This document shows, one piece after another, positions 1-7,076 of a DNA stretch of 15,105 bases. This DNA is from Aquifex sp. (lineage in GTDB: Bacteria > Aquificota > Aquificia > Aquificales > Aquificaceae). Both the position numbers and the translations under genes were made by a program. Positions within the stretch are counted from its first letter, which is position 1; each line of letters begins with the position of its first letter. The notes beneath the pieces are model-generated. The model was not told where the DNA came from. It was given only the letters and a program-made list of their open reading frames with translations, and made no database searches. Where the stretch lies: assembly GCA_015487405.1 (NCBI GenBank), contig WFPV01000019.1, forward strand, positions 1-15,105, written 5' to 3'.

Positions 1-4
1 ACGG

Positions 5-12
5 AAGGAGGT
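5..12 (+). promoter_or_regulatory. Ribosome binding site of mrp
   Basis: AAGGAGGT lies 8 bases before the ATG at 21, a near-perfect Shine-Dalgarno match. It fixes the start of the first gene. Any promoter lies upstream of the window. Confidence 0.85.
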
Positions 13-20
13 AAAAACCC

Positions 21-1103
21 ATGGCTGTAAAGGAAATAATAGACGCACTCAAGTCCGAAAATCTACAGGACTTAGGACTCAACCAAAACCTTGCCCAGCT
101 CGTAAAGGACATTAAGATGGCAGGAAATACCCTGACCATAGTGATGGAGCTACCAAGAGATGGACTTGAGGATGTCCTGAGAGCAAAAACCATAGACGTT
201 TTATCTAATCTTCCTGACGTTGAGAAGGTGGATATAAAGTTTGTAAAAGGACAGGGAGCTCAAACTCCTCCACAACATCAACCTCCTCAAGGAGCACCCG
301 GAGCTCCCGTAATGACCCAACCTATGTTCACCCGTAAGAAAGTTCCCGGAATTAAGCACATAGTAGCGGTAGGTAGCGGAAAAGGGGGAGTAGGAAAGTC
401 TACCGTTGCGGCGAACTTAGCCGTGGCTCTCTCCAAGCTCGGTTATAAAGTAGGACTCCTCGATGCGGACGTTTACGGACCAAGTGCTCCTACACTTTTC
501 GGTCTAAAAGGTGAAAGAGTTACCGTTGACAAGATGAACAGACTCGTTCCCATAGAAAAGTATGGAATAAAGATTCTCTCAATAGGATTCATGCTTCCCT
601 CCGAAGACACTCCCATCATCTGGCGCGGTCCTATGCTAATGAAAGCACTCACCGAGTTTCTCTTTAGTACCAACTGGGGAGAACTGGACTTCCTTATAAT
701 GGACCTCCCGCCCGGAACGGGGGACGTCCAAATAACCCTCGCGCAAAACGTTCACCTCACGGGAGCTGTTGTAGTCACCACACCCCAGGATGTAGCCCTC
801 GCTGACGTTAAAAAGGCGGTTTCAATGTTTAAGGAAGTAAACATCCCTATACTCGGAGTTATAGAAAACATGGCTTACTTTATATGCCCCAGTGATAAGC
901 AGAAATACTACATCTTCGGTAAGGGAAGAGTAGCGGAGTTTGCAAATACCTACGGTCTAAAAATACTCGGTTCTATTCCCATAGACCCCGAGGTGGCGGA
1001 AAAGTCCGACAAGGGAGAGCCCATAGTTATATCACATCCCGACAGCGAAGTTGCTAAAGCTTTTATGAGCATTGCTAAAGTTTTAAGCCAAGTTGTGCAG
1101 TAA
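21..1103 (+). CDS. mrp: Mrp/NBP35 (ApbC) family P-loop ATPase, Fe-S cluster carrier type, lacking the CxxC
   Basis: A 360-residue cytoplasmic protein of the Mrp/ApbC/Ind1 family, which carries Fe-S clusters to target apoproteins in an ATP-dependent way. Residues 1-75 resemble the MIP18/DUF59 domain often fused to bacterial Mrp. A Pro/Gln/Ala-rich linker (about 78-100) follows, then the ATPase domain with the deviant Walker A GSGKGGVGKST (118-128), the LDADVYGPS switch and the MDLPPGTGD motif. The family's C-terminal CxxC, which bridges a cluster between two subunits, normally follows ENM-Y-C-P. Here it reads C289-P-S-D292, so the second Cys is Asp. Cys289 is the only cysteine in the protein. 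It is followed after 26 bases by the nifS/iscS-like gene, probably in one transcript, which supports a role in Fe-S metabolism. Family assignment is secure. Cluster binding by the usual mechanism is doubtful. Confidence 0.95.
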   Translation: MAVKEIIDALKSENLQDLGLNQNLAQLVKDIKMAGNTLTIVMELPRDGLEDVLRAKTIDVLSNLPDVEKVDIKFVKGQGAQTPPQHQPPQGAPGAPVMTQPMFTRKKVPGIKHIVAVGSGKGGVGKSTVAANLAVALSKLGYKVGLLDADVYGPSAPTLFGLKGERVTVDKMNRLVPIEKYGIKILSIGFMLPSEDTPIIWRGPMLMKALTEFLFSTNWGELDFLIMDLPPGTGDVQITLAQNVHLTGAVVVTTPQDVALADVKKAVSMFKEVNIPILGVIENMAYFICPSDKQKYYIFGKGRVAEFANTYGLKILGSIPIDPEVAEKSDKGEPIVISHPDSEVAKAFMSIAKVLSQVVQ

Positions 1104-1115
1104 ATTTTATGAATT

Positions 1116-1123
1116 GAGGAGGT
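1116..1123 (+). promoter_or_regulatory. Ribosome binding site of the nifS/iscS-like gene
   Basis: GAGGAGGT lies 6 bases before the ATG at 1130, a strong Shine-Dalgarno site. It supports this start and independent initiation inside the mrp-nifS transcript. Confidence 0.85.
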
Positions 1124-1129
1124 AAAAAG

Positions 1130-2350
1130 ATGTTTAAAACAAAAGCCGGGAAGAAAGTTGTTTACGTAGACCATATAGCTACAACTCCCGTTGCGGAAGA
1201 AGTTGTAGAGGCTATGATGCCCTACTTTAGGGAGATATTCGGTAACCCCACATCTCTACACAGTTTCGGTCAAGAGGCAAAGAAAGCCGTTGAAAAGGCA
1301 AGGGAGCAAGTGGCACAGCTTATAAACGCAAACATTCCTGAGGAAATAATATTTACCTCCGGAGGAATAGAAGCTAATAACCTCGCGATAAAGGGAATAG
1401 CTCAAGCTTACAAGAGAAGAGGAAAGCACATAGTCACCACCGAGATAGAACACCACTCCATACTCCACCCCTGCAAAACCTTAGAAAGGGAAGGATGGGA
1501 AGTAACCTACCTAAAACCCGATAAATATGGACTCATAGACCCCGAACAGGTTAGAGAAGCTGTAAGGGAAGACACTGTTCTCGTATCCATAGGACACTCC
1601 AACAGAGAGATAGGAACCATTCAAAATATAAAAGAGCTTGTCAAAGCGGCAAAGGAAAAGAATCCTAAGGTAATCTTCCACACCGACGCTGCTCCTACGC
1701 TCGGGCACTATCCCGTTGACGTTCAGGATTGGGGAGTGGATGCTGCGTCCTTCACCGCGCACCTGATGTACGGACCGAAGGGTGTGGGAGCTCTCTGGAC
1801 GAGAAAAGGAGTCAGAGTAAAGCCTCTCATAGAAGGAGGAACTCAGGAAAGAGGAGTGAGAGCTGGAACTGAAAACGTTCCCGGAATAGTAGGATTCGGA
1901 GCAGCGGCAGAGCTCGCTATGAAAGAGCTTGACGACAGGATGAAGAGACTTTCCTACTACAGAGACAAATTAAGAAAGGGTCTCGAAGAAAGGGTAGATT
2001 ACATAGAGTTCACCGGACACCCAACCCAAAGACTGCCCCATCACCTCTCTATAATCGTTCACTTCATTGAAGGTGAGGCTATGCTCCTAAGACTTGACCT
2101 CATGGGTATAGAAACGGCATCCGGTTCCGCGTGCGTATCTCTGGCACTCAAACAATCTCACGTCCTCAGCGCTATAGGTGTTCCCAAGGAAGTTTCTAAC
2201 GGTTCGGTGGTCTTTTCCTTCGGAAGGGAAAACACAGAAGAAGATGTGGACTACATACTTGAAGAGTTCCCCAAGGTTATTAACTGGCTTAGAGAGGTTT
2301 CTCCCTTCAACCCAGAAAACTGGGAAAAATACGTAAAACAGAGAGGATAA
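1130..2350 (+). CDS. nifS: NifS/IscS-family protein (class V aminotransferase fold) lacking the PLP-binding lysine
   Basis: A 406-residue homologue of the group I cysteine desulfurases IscS/NifS, which take sulfur from cysteine as a Cys persulfide for Fe-S assembly. The whole fold is recognisable: D-x-x-ATTPV near the N-terminus, the EHH histidine that stacks on the cofactor, the YGPKGVGAL motif, and the active loop SGSACVS with Cys335. The PLP Schiff-base lysine of the family, in the HK-YGPKG signature, is replaced by Leu212 (H-L-M-YGPKG, codon CTG at 1763-1765). The NNEIG signature reads N158-R-E-I-G, and the Gln of DATQ is Pro189. Three cofactor contacts are therefore lost while the sulfur-carrying Cys loop is kept. 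Length is normal and the frame is open, so this is not a decayed gene. Known precedent: the Archaeoglobus fulgidus IscS also lacks this Lys, yet its Cys ligates a cluster on IscU. Inferred role: IscU partner or cluster ligand rather than an active desulfurase. Confidence 0.93.
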   Translation: MFKTKAGKKVVYVDHIATTPVAEEVVEAMMPYFREIFGNPTSLHSFGQEAKKAVEKAREQVAQLINANIPEEIIFTSGGIEANNLAIKGIAQAYKRRGKHIVTTEIEHHSILHPCKTLEREGWEVTYLKPDKYGLIDPEQVREAVREDTVLVSIGHSNREIGTIQNIKELVKAAKEKNPKVIFHTDAAPTLGHYPVDVQDWGVDAASFTAHLMYGPKGVGALWTRKGVRVKPLIEGGTQERGVRAGTENVPGIVGFGAAAELAMKELDDRMKRLSYYRDKLRKGLEERVDYIEFTGHPTQRLPHHLSIIVHFIEGEAMLLRLDLMGIETASGSACVSLALKQSHVLSAIGVPKEVSNGSVVFSFGRENTEEDVDYILEEFPKVINWLREVSPFNPENWEKYVKQRG

Positions 2351-2353
2351 AAT
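2348..2353 (+). promoter_or_regulatory. Possible -10 element for a leaderless transcript of the AI-2E family gene
   Basis: TAAAAT (5 of 6 to TATAAT) overlaps the nifS stop codon and ends 8 bases before the GTG start at 2362. There is no Shine-Dalgarno sequence. The spacing would put the transcription start within about 2 bases of the start codon. No clear -35 was found, so this is tentative. Confidence 0.3.
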
Positions 2354-2361
2354 ATAAATAA

Positions 2362-3426
2362 GTGAGTAAACTTTCCTTCTCTATTTACATAATTCTCTTT
2401 CTCCTTCTGCTTTTTTCTTTCCTGTATATACTTTTACCTTTTTCCGACCCAATACTTTGGGGGATAGTTCTCAGTATAGCCGTTCAACCCCTTTATAAAT
2501 TTTTTAAGAAAAGATTGAAAAATGAAAGTATTGCGGCTTTGATTGTAGTAGTTATAGTCTTTGTTACACTCGTAATTCCCGTATCCATAATAGCCCTCGT
2601 AGCTGCTCAACAGTTTATTCTTTTTTCCGTAAAAGTCATAAATTTTATTCAGACCCATAAGATAGAGGACATTGTCCTAAGTATAAAGCAAATACCCTTT
2701 TTCAGGGATAAGGTAGAGGAGCTATCTCCCCTTCTAAACTACCTTCAGACTCCCGAGTTTAAACAAACGCTCCTCGGAATAGTAAATAAGGTTCTTACCT
2801 TTATAGGGAACAACCTTCGGAATTATGTCTACATAGTTACTAACGGATTCTTTAACATTTTTGTTCTCCTACTTACCCTCTTTTTCATTCTGAGGGACGG
2901 AAAGATTCTGTTGCGTGAAATCAGGAACCTAACCCCTCTCAAGGATGAGGACAAGGACGCTATTTTTGAAACTATGTATAAGACCGTTCTTGCGGTGATA
3001 TACGGAACTGCAGGAACTGCAGTGGCTCAATCTGTTATGGGTTTTATAGGCTACACCCTTGCCGGCATTGAGTTCGCTCTTATATGGAGTATCCTTACCT
3101 TTTTTGCAGCCTTCATCCCTCCCTTTGGAGCAGCTTTCGTATGGGTTCCTTTAGATATTTACCTCTTTGCTACCAAAGGTGTAAAGGAGGGCTTTATACT
3201 CCTAATTTGGGGAACACTCTTTATATCTACTATGGATAACATCGTTAGACCTTTGGTTATGCAGCAAGGAATAAAGCTTCCCTACATAGCCCTTTTCTTC
3301 TCAACCATTGGAGGCTTAATTCAGTTCGGTTTTATCGGAGTATTCTTAGGACCTTTGATTCTTTCAACCCTTATCGTAGTAGTGGATATATACGAGAAAC
3401 GGGTTATTAATCGTTTAGGTACTTAA
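2362..3426 (+). CDS. AI-2E transporter / PerM family (UPF0118) membrane protein
   Basis: A 354-residue integral membrane protein starting at GTG. Hydrophobic segments lie at about 5-27, 32-46, 55-83, 155-178, 205-235, 237-265, 275-292 and 308-345, matching the 7-8 helix layout of the family. Signatures are the IPPFGAAFVWVP stretch, the DNIVRPLVM motif and the C-terminal FGFIGVFLGPLI. A soluble region (about 85-150) sits between the early and late helices, as usual. Members are assigned to autoinducer-2 export, Na+/H+ antiport or permease roles, so substrate cannot be inferred. No Shine-Dalgarno precedes the GTG. It begins 11 bases after the nifS-like gene, so it could be read through from it or start at its own -10-like site. 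The last 20 bases overlap the end of purD on the other strand. Confidence 0.9.
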   Translation: MSKLSFSIYIILFLLLLFSFLYILLPFSDPILWGIVLSIAVQPLYKFFKKRLKNESIAALIVVVIVFVTLVIPVSIIALVAAQQFILFSVKVINFIQTHKIEDIVLSIKQIPFFRDKVEELSPLLNYLQTPEFKQTLLGIVNKVLTFIGNNLRNYVYIVTNGFFNIFVLLLTLFFILRDGKILLREIRNLTPLKDEDKDAIFETMYKTVLAVIYGTAGTAVAQSVMGFIGYTLAGIEFALIWSILTFFAAFIPPFGAAFVWVPLDIYLFATKGVKEGFILLIWGTLFISTMDNIVRPLVMQQGIKLPYIALFFSTIGGLIQFGFIGVFLGPLILSTLIVVVDIYEKRVINRLGT

Positions 3427-4681
3427 AGGCTTTATCACCTATATCCTTTCTGTAATGCATTCCTTCAAAGCAGATGTATCTGATGGCGTTGTAAGCCTTT
3501 TCCTTAGCTTCCTTTAGAGTGTTTCCGTAAGCACACACGTTTAAAACCCTACCGCCCGATGTAACGAAGAAATCTCCTTCTTTACTCGTTCCTGCATGGA
3601 AAACAACGACGTCTTTAAGTTTTCTTACCATATCCAACCCATGAATAATTTTTCCCTTCTCGGGTTTTTCAGGGTATCCGCGTGAGGCTAGAACTACGTC
3701 AAGTGCCCACCTCGGATTCTCTTCTATTTTTACGTCTTTACCCTCGTAAAAGTCCAACAATGTTTGTAGTAAATCGTTCTTTATACGCATCAAAATGGGC
3801 TGAGCCTCAGGGTCCCCTAAGCGGACGTTAAATTCTAAAACCTTTGGTCCTTCTTTTGTTATCATCAAACCTGCGTAAAGGAAGCCTCTATAAAAAATAC
3901 CTTCCTTTTTTAGTCCCTCAATTACTCTCTCAACAATTTCCTTCTTTATTTTTTTTTCTACGTCGGGAGTTATAACAGGGGTGGGAGAGTAAGCTCCCAT
4001 TCCTCCAGTGTTAGGTCCCTTATCTCCGTCAAGGAGACGCTTATGGTCCTGAGAAGTTGGTAAAGAGACGTATTTATCCCCGTTTATCATGACTATGTAG
4101 GAAGCCTCTTCACCTTCTAAGAAATCCTCTATCACGACTTTTTCTGAGGCTTTTCCAAAAAGTTTTTGGTTCATAAACTTATATAAAGTTTCTATGGCTT
4201 TCTCTACGCTTTCACAGACTACCGCTCCCTTTCCCGCGGCAAGGCCGTCAGCCTTCACTACTATAGGAGCTCCAACTTCTTCAACGTATTTTTTAGCTTC
4301 CTGAAAATCTGTAAATGTCCTATACCTTGCAGTGGGTATTCCGTATTTTTCCATAAACTGTTTGGCGAAGGCTTTACTTCCCTCAAGCTGGGCAGCCTCC
4401 CTGTTAGGACCAAAGATTTTTAATCCTCTTTTTTCAAACTCGTCTACTATTCCCTCAACGAGGGGTGCTTCGGGTCCAACGACTGTAAAGTCTATACCTT
4501 CCTTTTGTGCAAAATCCGCTAAGGCCTTCACATCCGTAGGTGAAATGTCAACCTTTTTTGCTATTTCCCATATACCTGCGTTTCCCTTAGCTACAAATAA
4601 CTCACTTACTAATGGACTCTGTTTGAGTTTCCACGCTATTGCGTGTTCTCTTCCTCCGTTTCCTATAACTAATACTTTCAC
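3407..4681 (-). CDS. purD: Phosphoribosylamine-glycine ligase (GAR synthetase)
   Basis: A 424-residue ATP-grasp enzyme that joins glycine to 5-phosphoribosylamine with ATP, the second step of purine biosynthesis, in the cytoplasm. The N-terminus VLVIGNGGREHAIAWKL is the family signature. Other motifs are GPEAPLVEGIVD, the ATP-grasp lysine loop VVKADGLAAGKGA, EDFLEGEE, the substrate-loop DHKRLLDGDKGPNTGGMGA, and the metal-binding EFNVRLGDPEAQP. Length is normal for PurD and no active-site loss is seen. The start is GTG, supported by the immediate match to the family N-terminus. No Shine-Dalgarno precedes it, but TATAAT lies 9 bases upstream. It stands alone: no other purine gene is nearby. It is divergent from pilT and convergent with the AI-2E family gene, which it overlaps by 20 bases. 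Confidence 0.97.
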   Translation of the reverse strand: MKVLVIGNGGREHAIAWKLKQSPLVSELFVAKGNAGIWEIAKKVDISPTDVKALADFAQKEGIDFTVVGPEAPLVEGIVDEFEKRGLKIFGPNREAAQLEGSKAFAKQFMEKYGIPTARYRTFTDFQEAKKYVEEVGAPIVVKADGLAAGKGAVVCESVEKAIETLYKFMNQKLFGKASEKVVIEDFLEGEEASYIVMINGDKYVSLPTSQDHKRLLDGDKGPNTGGMGAYSPTPVITPDVEKKIKKEIVERVIEGLKKEGIFYRGFLYAGLMITKEGPKVLEFNVRLGDPEAQPILMRIKNDLLQTLLDFYEGKDVKIEENPRWALDVVLASRGYPEKPEKGKIIHGLDMVRKLKDVVVFHAGTSKEGDFFVTSGGRVLNVCAYGNTLKEAKEKAYNAIRYICFEGMHYRKDIGDKAFKYLND

Positions 4682-4690
4682 GTTTAAGTT

Positions 4691-4696
4691 ATTATA
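4691..4696 (-). promoter_or_regulatory. -10 element of a probable near-leaderless purD promoter
   Basis: On the minus strand this reads TATAAT, a perfect -10 consensus, ending 9 bases before the purD GTG. A weak -35 candidate, TTAACT (4712-4717 read on the minus strand), lies 15 bases upstream. Transcription would start about 2-3 bases before the GTG, which fits the missing Shine-Dalgarno sequence. Confidence 0.5.
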
Positions 4697-4732
4697 AATA
4701 ATTGATGGGGGAGTTAATATAAAAATGTATGT

Positions 4733-4740
4733 AAGGGGGT
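4733..4740 (+). promoter_or_regulatory. Ribosome binding site of pilT
   Basis: AAGGGGGT lies 9 bases before the ATG at 4750 and supports that start. I could not identify a convincing pilT promoter in the 68 bases between purD and pilT. Confidence 0.7.
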
Positions 4741-4749
4741 TTAGAACTA

Positions 4750-5850
4750 ATGGAAGATTCAGCTATTCAATCAAATGAAGTGAGACTTATAGATATTATC
4801 AAACGTGCTCTGGAGCTTAAAGCCAGTGATATACATATAACGCCTGGAGTGCATCCCTGTGTGAGGGTGGACGGTCTTATACGTCAATTAAAGGAGTTCC
4901 CAAAGCTAACTTCCGAGATTACTCAAAAACTTGCCTACTCTGTAATGTCAGAAAAAGCAAGGCAAAAATTAGAAGAGACCGGTCAGGTAGACTTTTCTTT
5001 TGGTGTTAAAGGAATAGGAAGATTCAGAGCTAACGCTTTTTATCAAAAAAACACCGTAGCATTAGCTCTTAGAAGGCTTCCTGCAGAGATTCCCAAAGCC
5101 CAAGAGCTCGGCCTTCCCGAACGTATATACGAATTGTGCCACAAAAGGATGGGATTAATCTTGGTAACAGGTCCCACAGGCTCAGGAAAATCTACAACTA
5201 TCGCTTCGATGATAGATTACATAAATGAAAACATGGCCTATCACATAATCACCATTGAAGATCCAATAGAGTATTTGTTTCCTCACAAAAAATCTATAGT
5301 AAACCAAAGGGAAGTTGAACAGGATGTATTTAATTTCTACGAAGCTCTTAGAGCAGCTCTCAGAGAAGACCCAGATGTTATCTTCGTAGGAGAGATGAGG
5401 GATTTAGAAACTATGGAAACAGCTCTAAGGGCAGCGGAAACTGGACACTTAGTTTTTGCAACACTTCACACCAACACGGCAATATCCACAATTACGAGAA
5501 TAGTTGATATGTTTCCTGCGGAAAAGCAAGAACAAATAAGAGTTCAACTTTCCTTCGTTCTACAAGCTGTGATATCTCAAAGGCTTCTTCCCAAAATAGG
5601 AGGAGGAAGAGTCCTTGCGTACGAACTGCTTATTCCCAACACCGCGGTAAGGAACCTAATAAGGGAAAATAAACTCCAACAGATTTACTCCATAATGCAA
5701 AGCGGTCAAGCGGAAACAGGGATGCAAACGATGAACCAGAGTTTATACAAGCTCTACAAGCAGGGTCTTATCAAATTAGAGGACGCTTTAGAGGCGTCTC
5801 CCGACCCGAGAGAGCTCGAAAGGATGTTAAAATCTTCTGTAAGTAAGTAA
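4750..5850 (+). CDS. pilT: Type IV pilus retraction ATPase PilT
   Basis: A 366-residue hexameric secretion ATPase that powers pilus disassembly and twitching motility at the inner-membrane face. Motifs in order: the N-terminal PAS-like domain with KASDIHI (24-30), the Walker A GPTGSGKST (141-149), the Asp box IEDPIE (169-174), the Walker B stretch ending VGEMRD (213-218), and the His box around HLVFATLHT (233-241). The C-terminal AVRNLIRE (299-306) corresponds to the PilT-specific AIRNLIRE motif, needed for retraction in studied PilT proteins, and separates it from PilB and GspE. There is no N-terminal extension of PilB type. Length agrees with PilT from A. aeolicus, whose structure is known. 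The stop overlaps the pilC start by one base, so the two are cotranscribed and probably translationally coupled. No pilB or pilin gene is in the window. Confidence 0.97.
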   Translation: MEDSAIQSNEVRLIDIIKRALELKASDIHITPGVHPCVRVDGLIRQLKEFPKLTSEITQKLAYSVMSEKARQKLEETGQVDFSFGVKGIGRFRANAFYQKNTVALALRRLPAEIPKAQELGLPERIYELCHKRMGLILVTGPTGSGKSTTIASMIDYINENMAYHIITIEDPIEYLFPHKKSIVNQREVEQDVFNFYEALRAALREDPDVIFVGEMRDLETMETALRAAETGHLVFATLHTNTAISTITRIVDMFPAEKQEQIRVQLSFVLQAVISQRLLPKIGGGRVLAYELLIPNTAVRNLIRENKLQQIYSIMQSGQAETGMQTMNQSLYKLYKQGLIKLEDALEASPDPRELERMLKSSVSK

Positions 5851-7076
5851 TGCCGAAGTATAAATACAAGGCTATAACGCCCGATGGAAGGATCGTTGAG
5901 GGAGAAGGAGAGTTTCCGTCTTTAATGAGTCTGGTTGATTATTTGAATAAAGAAAATCTCACACTTATTACAAGTACTGAGATTGATGAAAAAAAGGAAA
6001 GAGGGCTACGTATAGAGATACCTACTCCTTTTGGAGGAATATCGGATAGAGACTGGTCACTATTATGCCGTCAACTTTCTGTTCTTGTGGGTGCAGGAGT
6101 AGGTGTAGTAGAAGCCTTAGAACTGCTTGCGGAGCAAGCTACCAATAGAAAACTTCAGAAAACACTCCTTGAGGTAGCAAAACTCGTCGAGCAAGGAAGT
6201 TCCTTAACGGTAGCTTTGAGGAAACACAGCAAAGTATTTCCCGAATTTATCATAAACCTTGTGGAAGTGGGAGAAGAAACCGGAGAGCTCGACCTCGTTT
6301 TAAGGAGAGCTGCGGAGTATTACGAAAAGCTTGCTTTTATAAAAGGCAAAGTTAAAAGTGCATCCTTTTACCCTACTTTTGTTCTAATCATAGCAACCAT
6401 AATTGTCGGAGGAATACTGACTTTTATAGTTCCTCAGTTCGAAAGCATATACAAATCCTTCGGAGGAGAACTTCCCCTTCCCACTCAGATTCTTATCAAT
6501 ATTTCCAACTTTCTCCGAAATAACTTTCTAATGCTTCTTGGAACATTTCTGATTTTTGCGATAGTGTTCATTTACCTGTATAGAACAAATTACAGTTTCA
6601 GAGAAGTAATCCATAAAGCTCTTCTCCGATTGCCTAAGTTTGGAGAAATATTTGAAAAGAGTGCCATGGCAAGATTTGCAAGAACTATGGCAACCCTTTT
6701 TTCTTCAGGTGTACCTATAGAGAGGTCCCTGGAAATCTCCGCAAAAGTTGTAGGTATGATTCCAATAGAAAAGGCTATAAACCAAGCAAAAAAAGATGTA
6801 CTTGAGGGTAAAACCCTATGGATTGCCTTAGAAAGGACAAAAATGTTTCCCAAAATGGTAGTAGCAATGGTGAAAGTAGGGGAAGAATCCGGACAAATTG
6901 ATGAAATGCTAAACTCCATAGCAAATTTTTTCGAAGAAGAAGTAGATAGATTAATAGAAGGTCTCATATCCCTGATAGAGCCTATGCTGATAGTTGTTCT
7001 TGGAGGTATCATAGGGCTTATACTCGTAGCTCTCTACCTACCCATATTCAAAATCGGAGAACTCCTCATGCGGTAA
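5850..7076 (+). CDS. pilC: Type IV pilus inner-membrane platform protein PilC (GspF family)
   Basis: A 408-residue inner-membrane platform protein that contacts the pilus ATPases and passes pilin into or out of the fibre. Two GspF/T2SSF repeats are visible: about 70-195, with CRQLSVLVGAGVGVVEAL and FPEFIINLVEVGEETGELD, and about 273-395, with FARTMATLFSSGVPIERSL and VKVGEESGQIDEML. Predicted membrane helices lie at about 173-195, 226-244 and 378-399, the usual three. The N-terminal PKYKYKAITPDGRIVEGE is typical of PilC. The ATG sits in TAATG with the pilT stop and lacks its own Shine-Dalgarno sequence, so translation probably depends on pilT. Its last 11 bases overlap the ispA-like gene on the opposite strand. 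PilC is preferred over GspF because of the pilT neighbour. Confidence 0.95.
   Translation: MPKYKYKAITPDGRIVEGEGEFPSLMSLVDYLNKENLTLITSTEIDEKKERGLRIEIPTPFGGISDRDWSLLCRQLSVLVGAGVGVVEALELLAEQATNRKLQKTLLEVAKLVEQGSSLTVALRKHSKVFPEFIINLVEVGEETGELDLVLRRAAEYYEKLAFIKGKVKSASFYPTFVLIIATIIVGGILTFIVPQFESIYKSFGGELPLPTQILINISNFLRNNFLMLLGTFLIFAIVFIYLYRTNYSFREVIHKALLRLPKFGEIFEKSAMARFARTMATLFSSGVPIERSLEISAKVVGMIPIEKAINQAKKDVLEGKTLWIALERTKMFPKMVVAMVKVGEESGQIDEMLNSIANFFEEEVDRLIEGLISLIEPMLIVVLGGIIGLILVALYLPIFKIGELLMR

Noticed and set aside
1130..2350. The nifS-like gene as a pseudogene
   Set aside because: The frame is open over the full family length, the ribosome site is strong, and the Cys335 loop and other motifs are intact. 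The changes are confined to cofactor contacts.
4332..4697. A 121-codon plus-strand reading frame opposite purD
   Set aside because: It is antisense to the strongly conserved purD N-terminus, shows no recognisable domain and has a Ser/Pro-rich composition typical of a shadow frame.
4702..4733. A pilT promoter built from TTGATG and a downstream hexamer
   Set aside because: The hexamer at correct spacing (ATGTAT) matches the -10 consensus at too few positions, and TAATAT at 4715 is too close to TTGATG.
6590..7012. A 140-codon minus-strand reading frame opposite pilC
   Set aside because: It lies wholly within the second GspF repeat of pilC. The Ser/Ile-rich composition is the mirror of the sense coding. 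No ribosome site.
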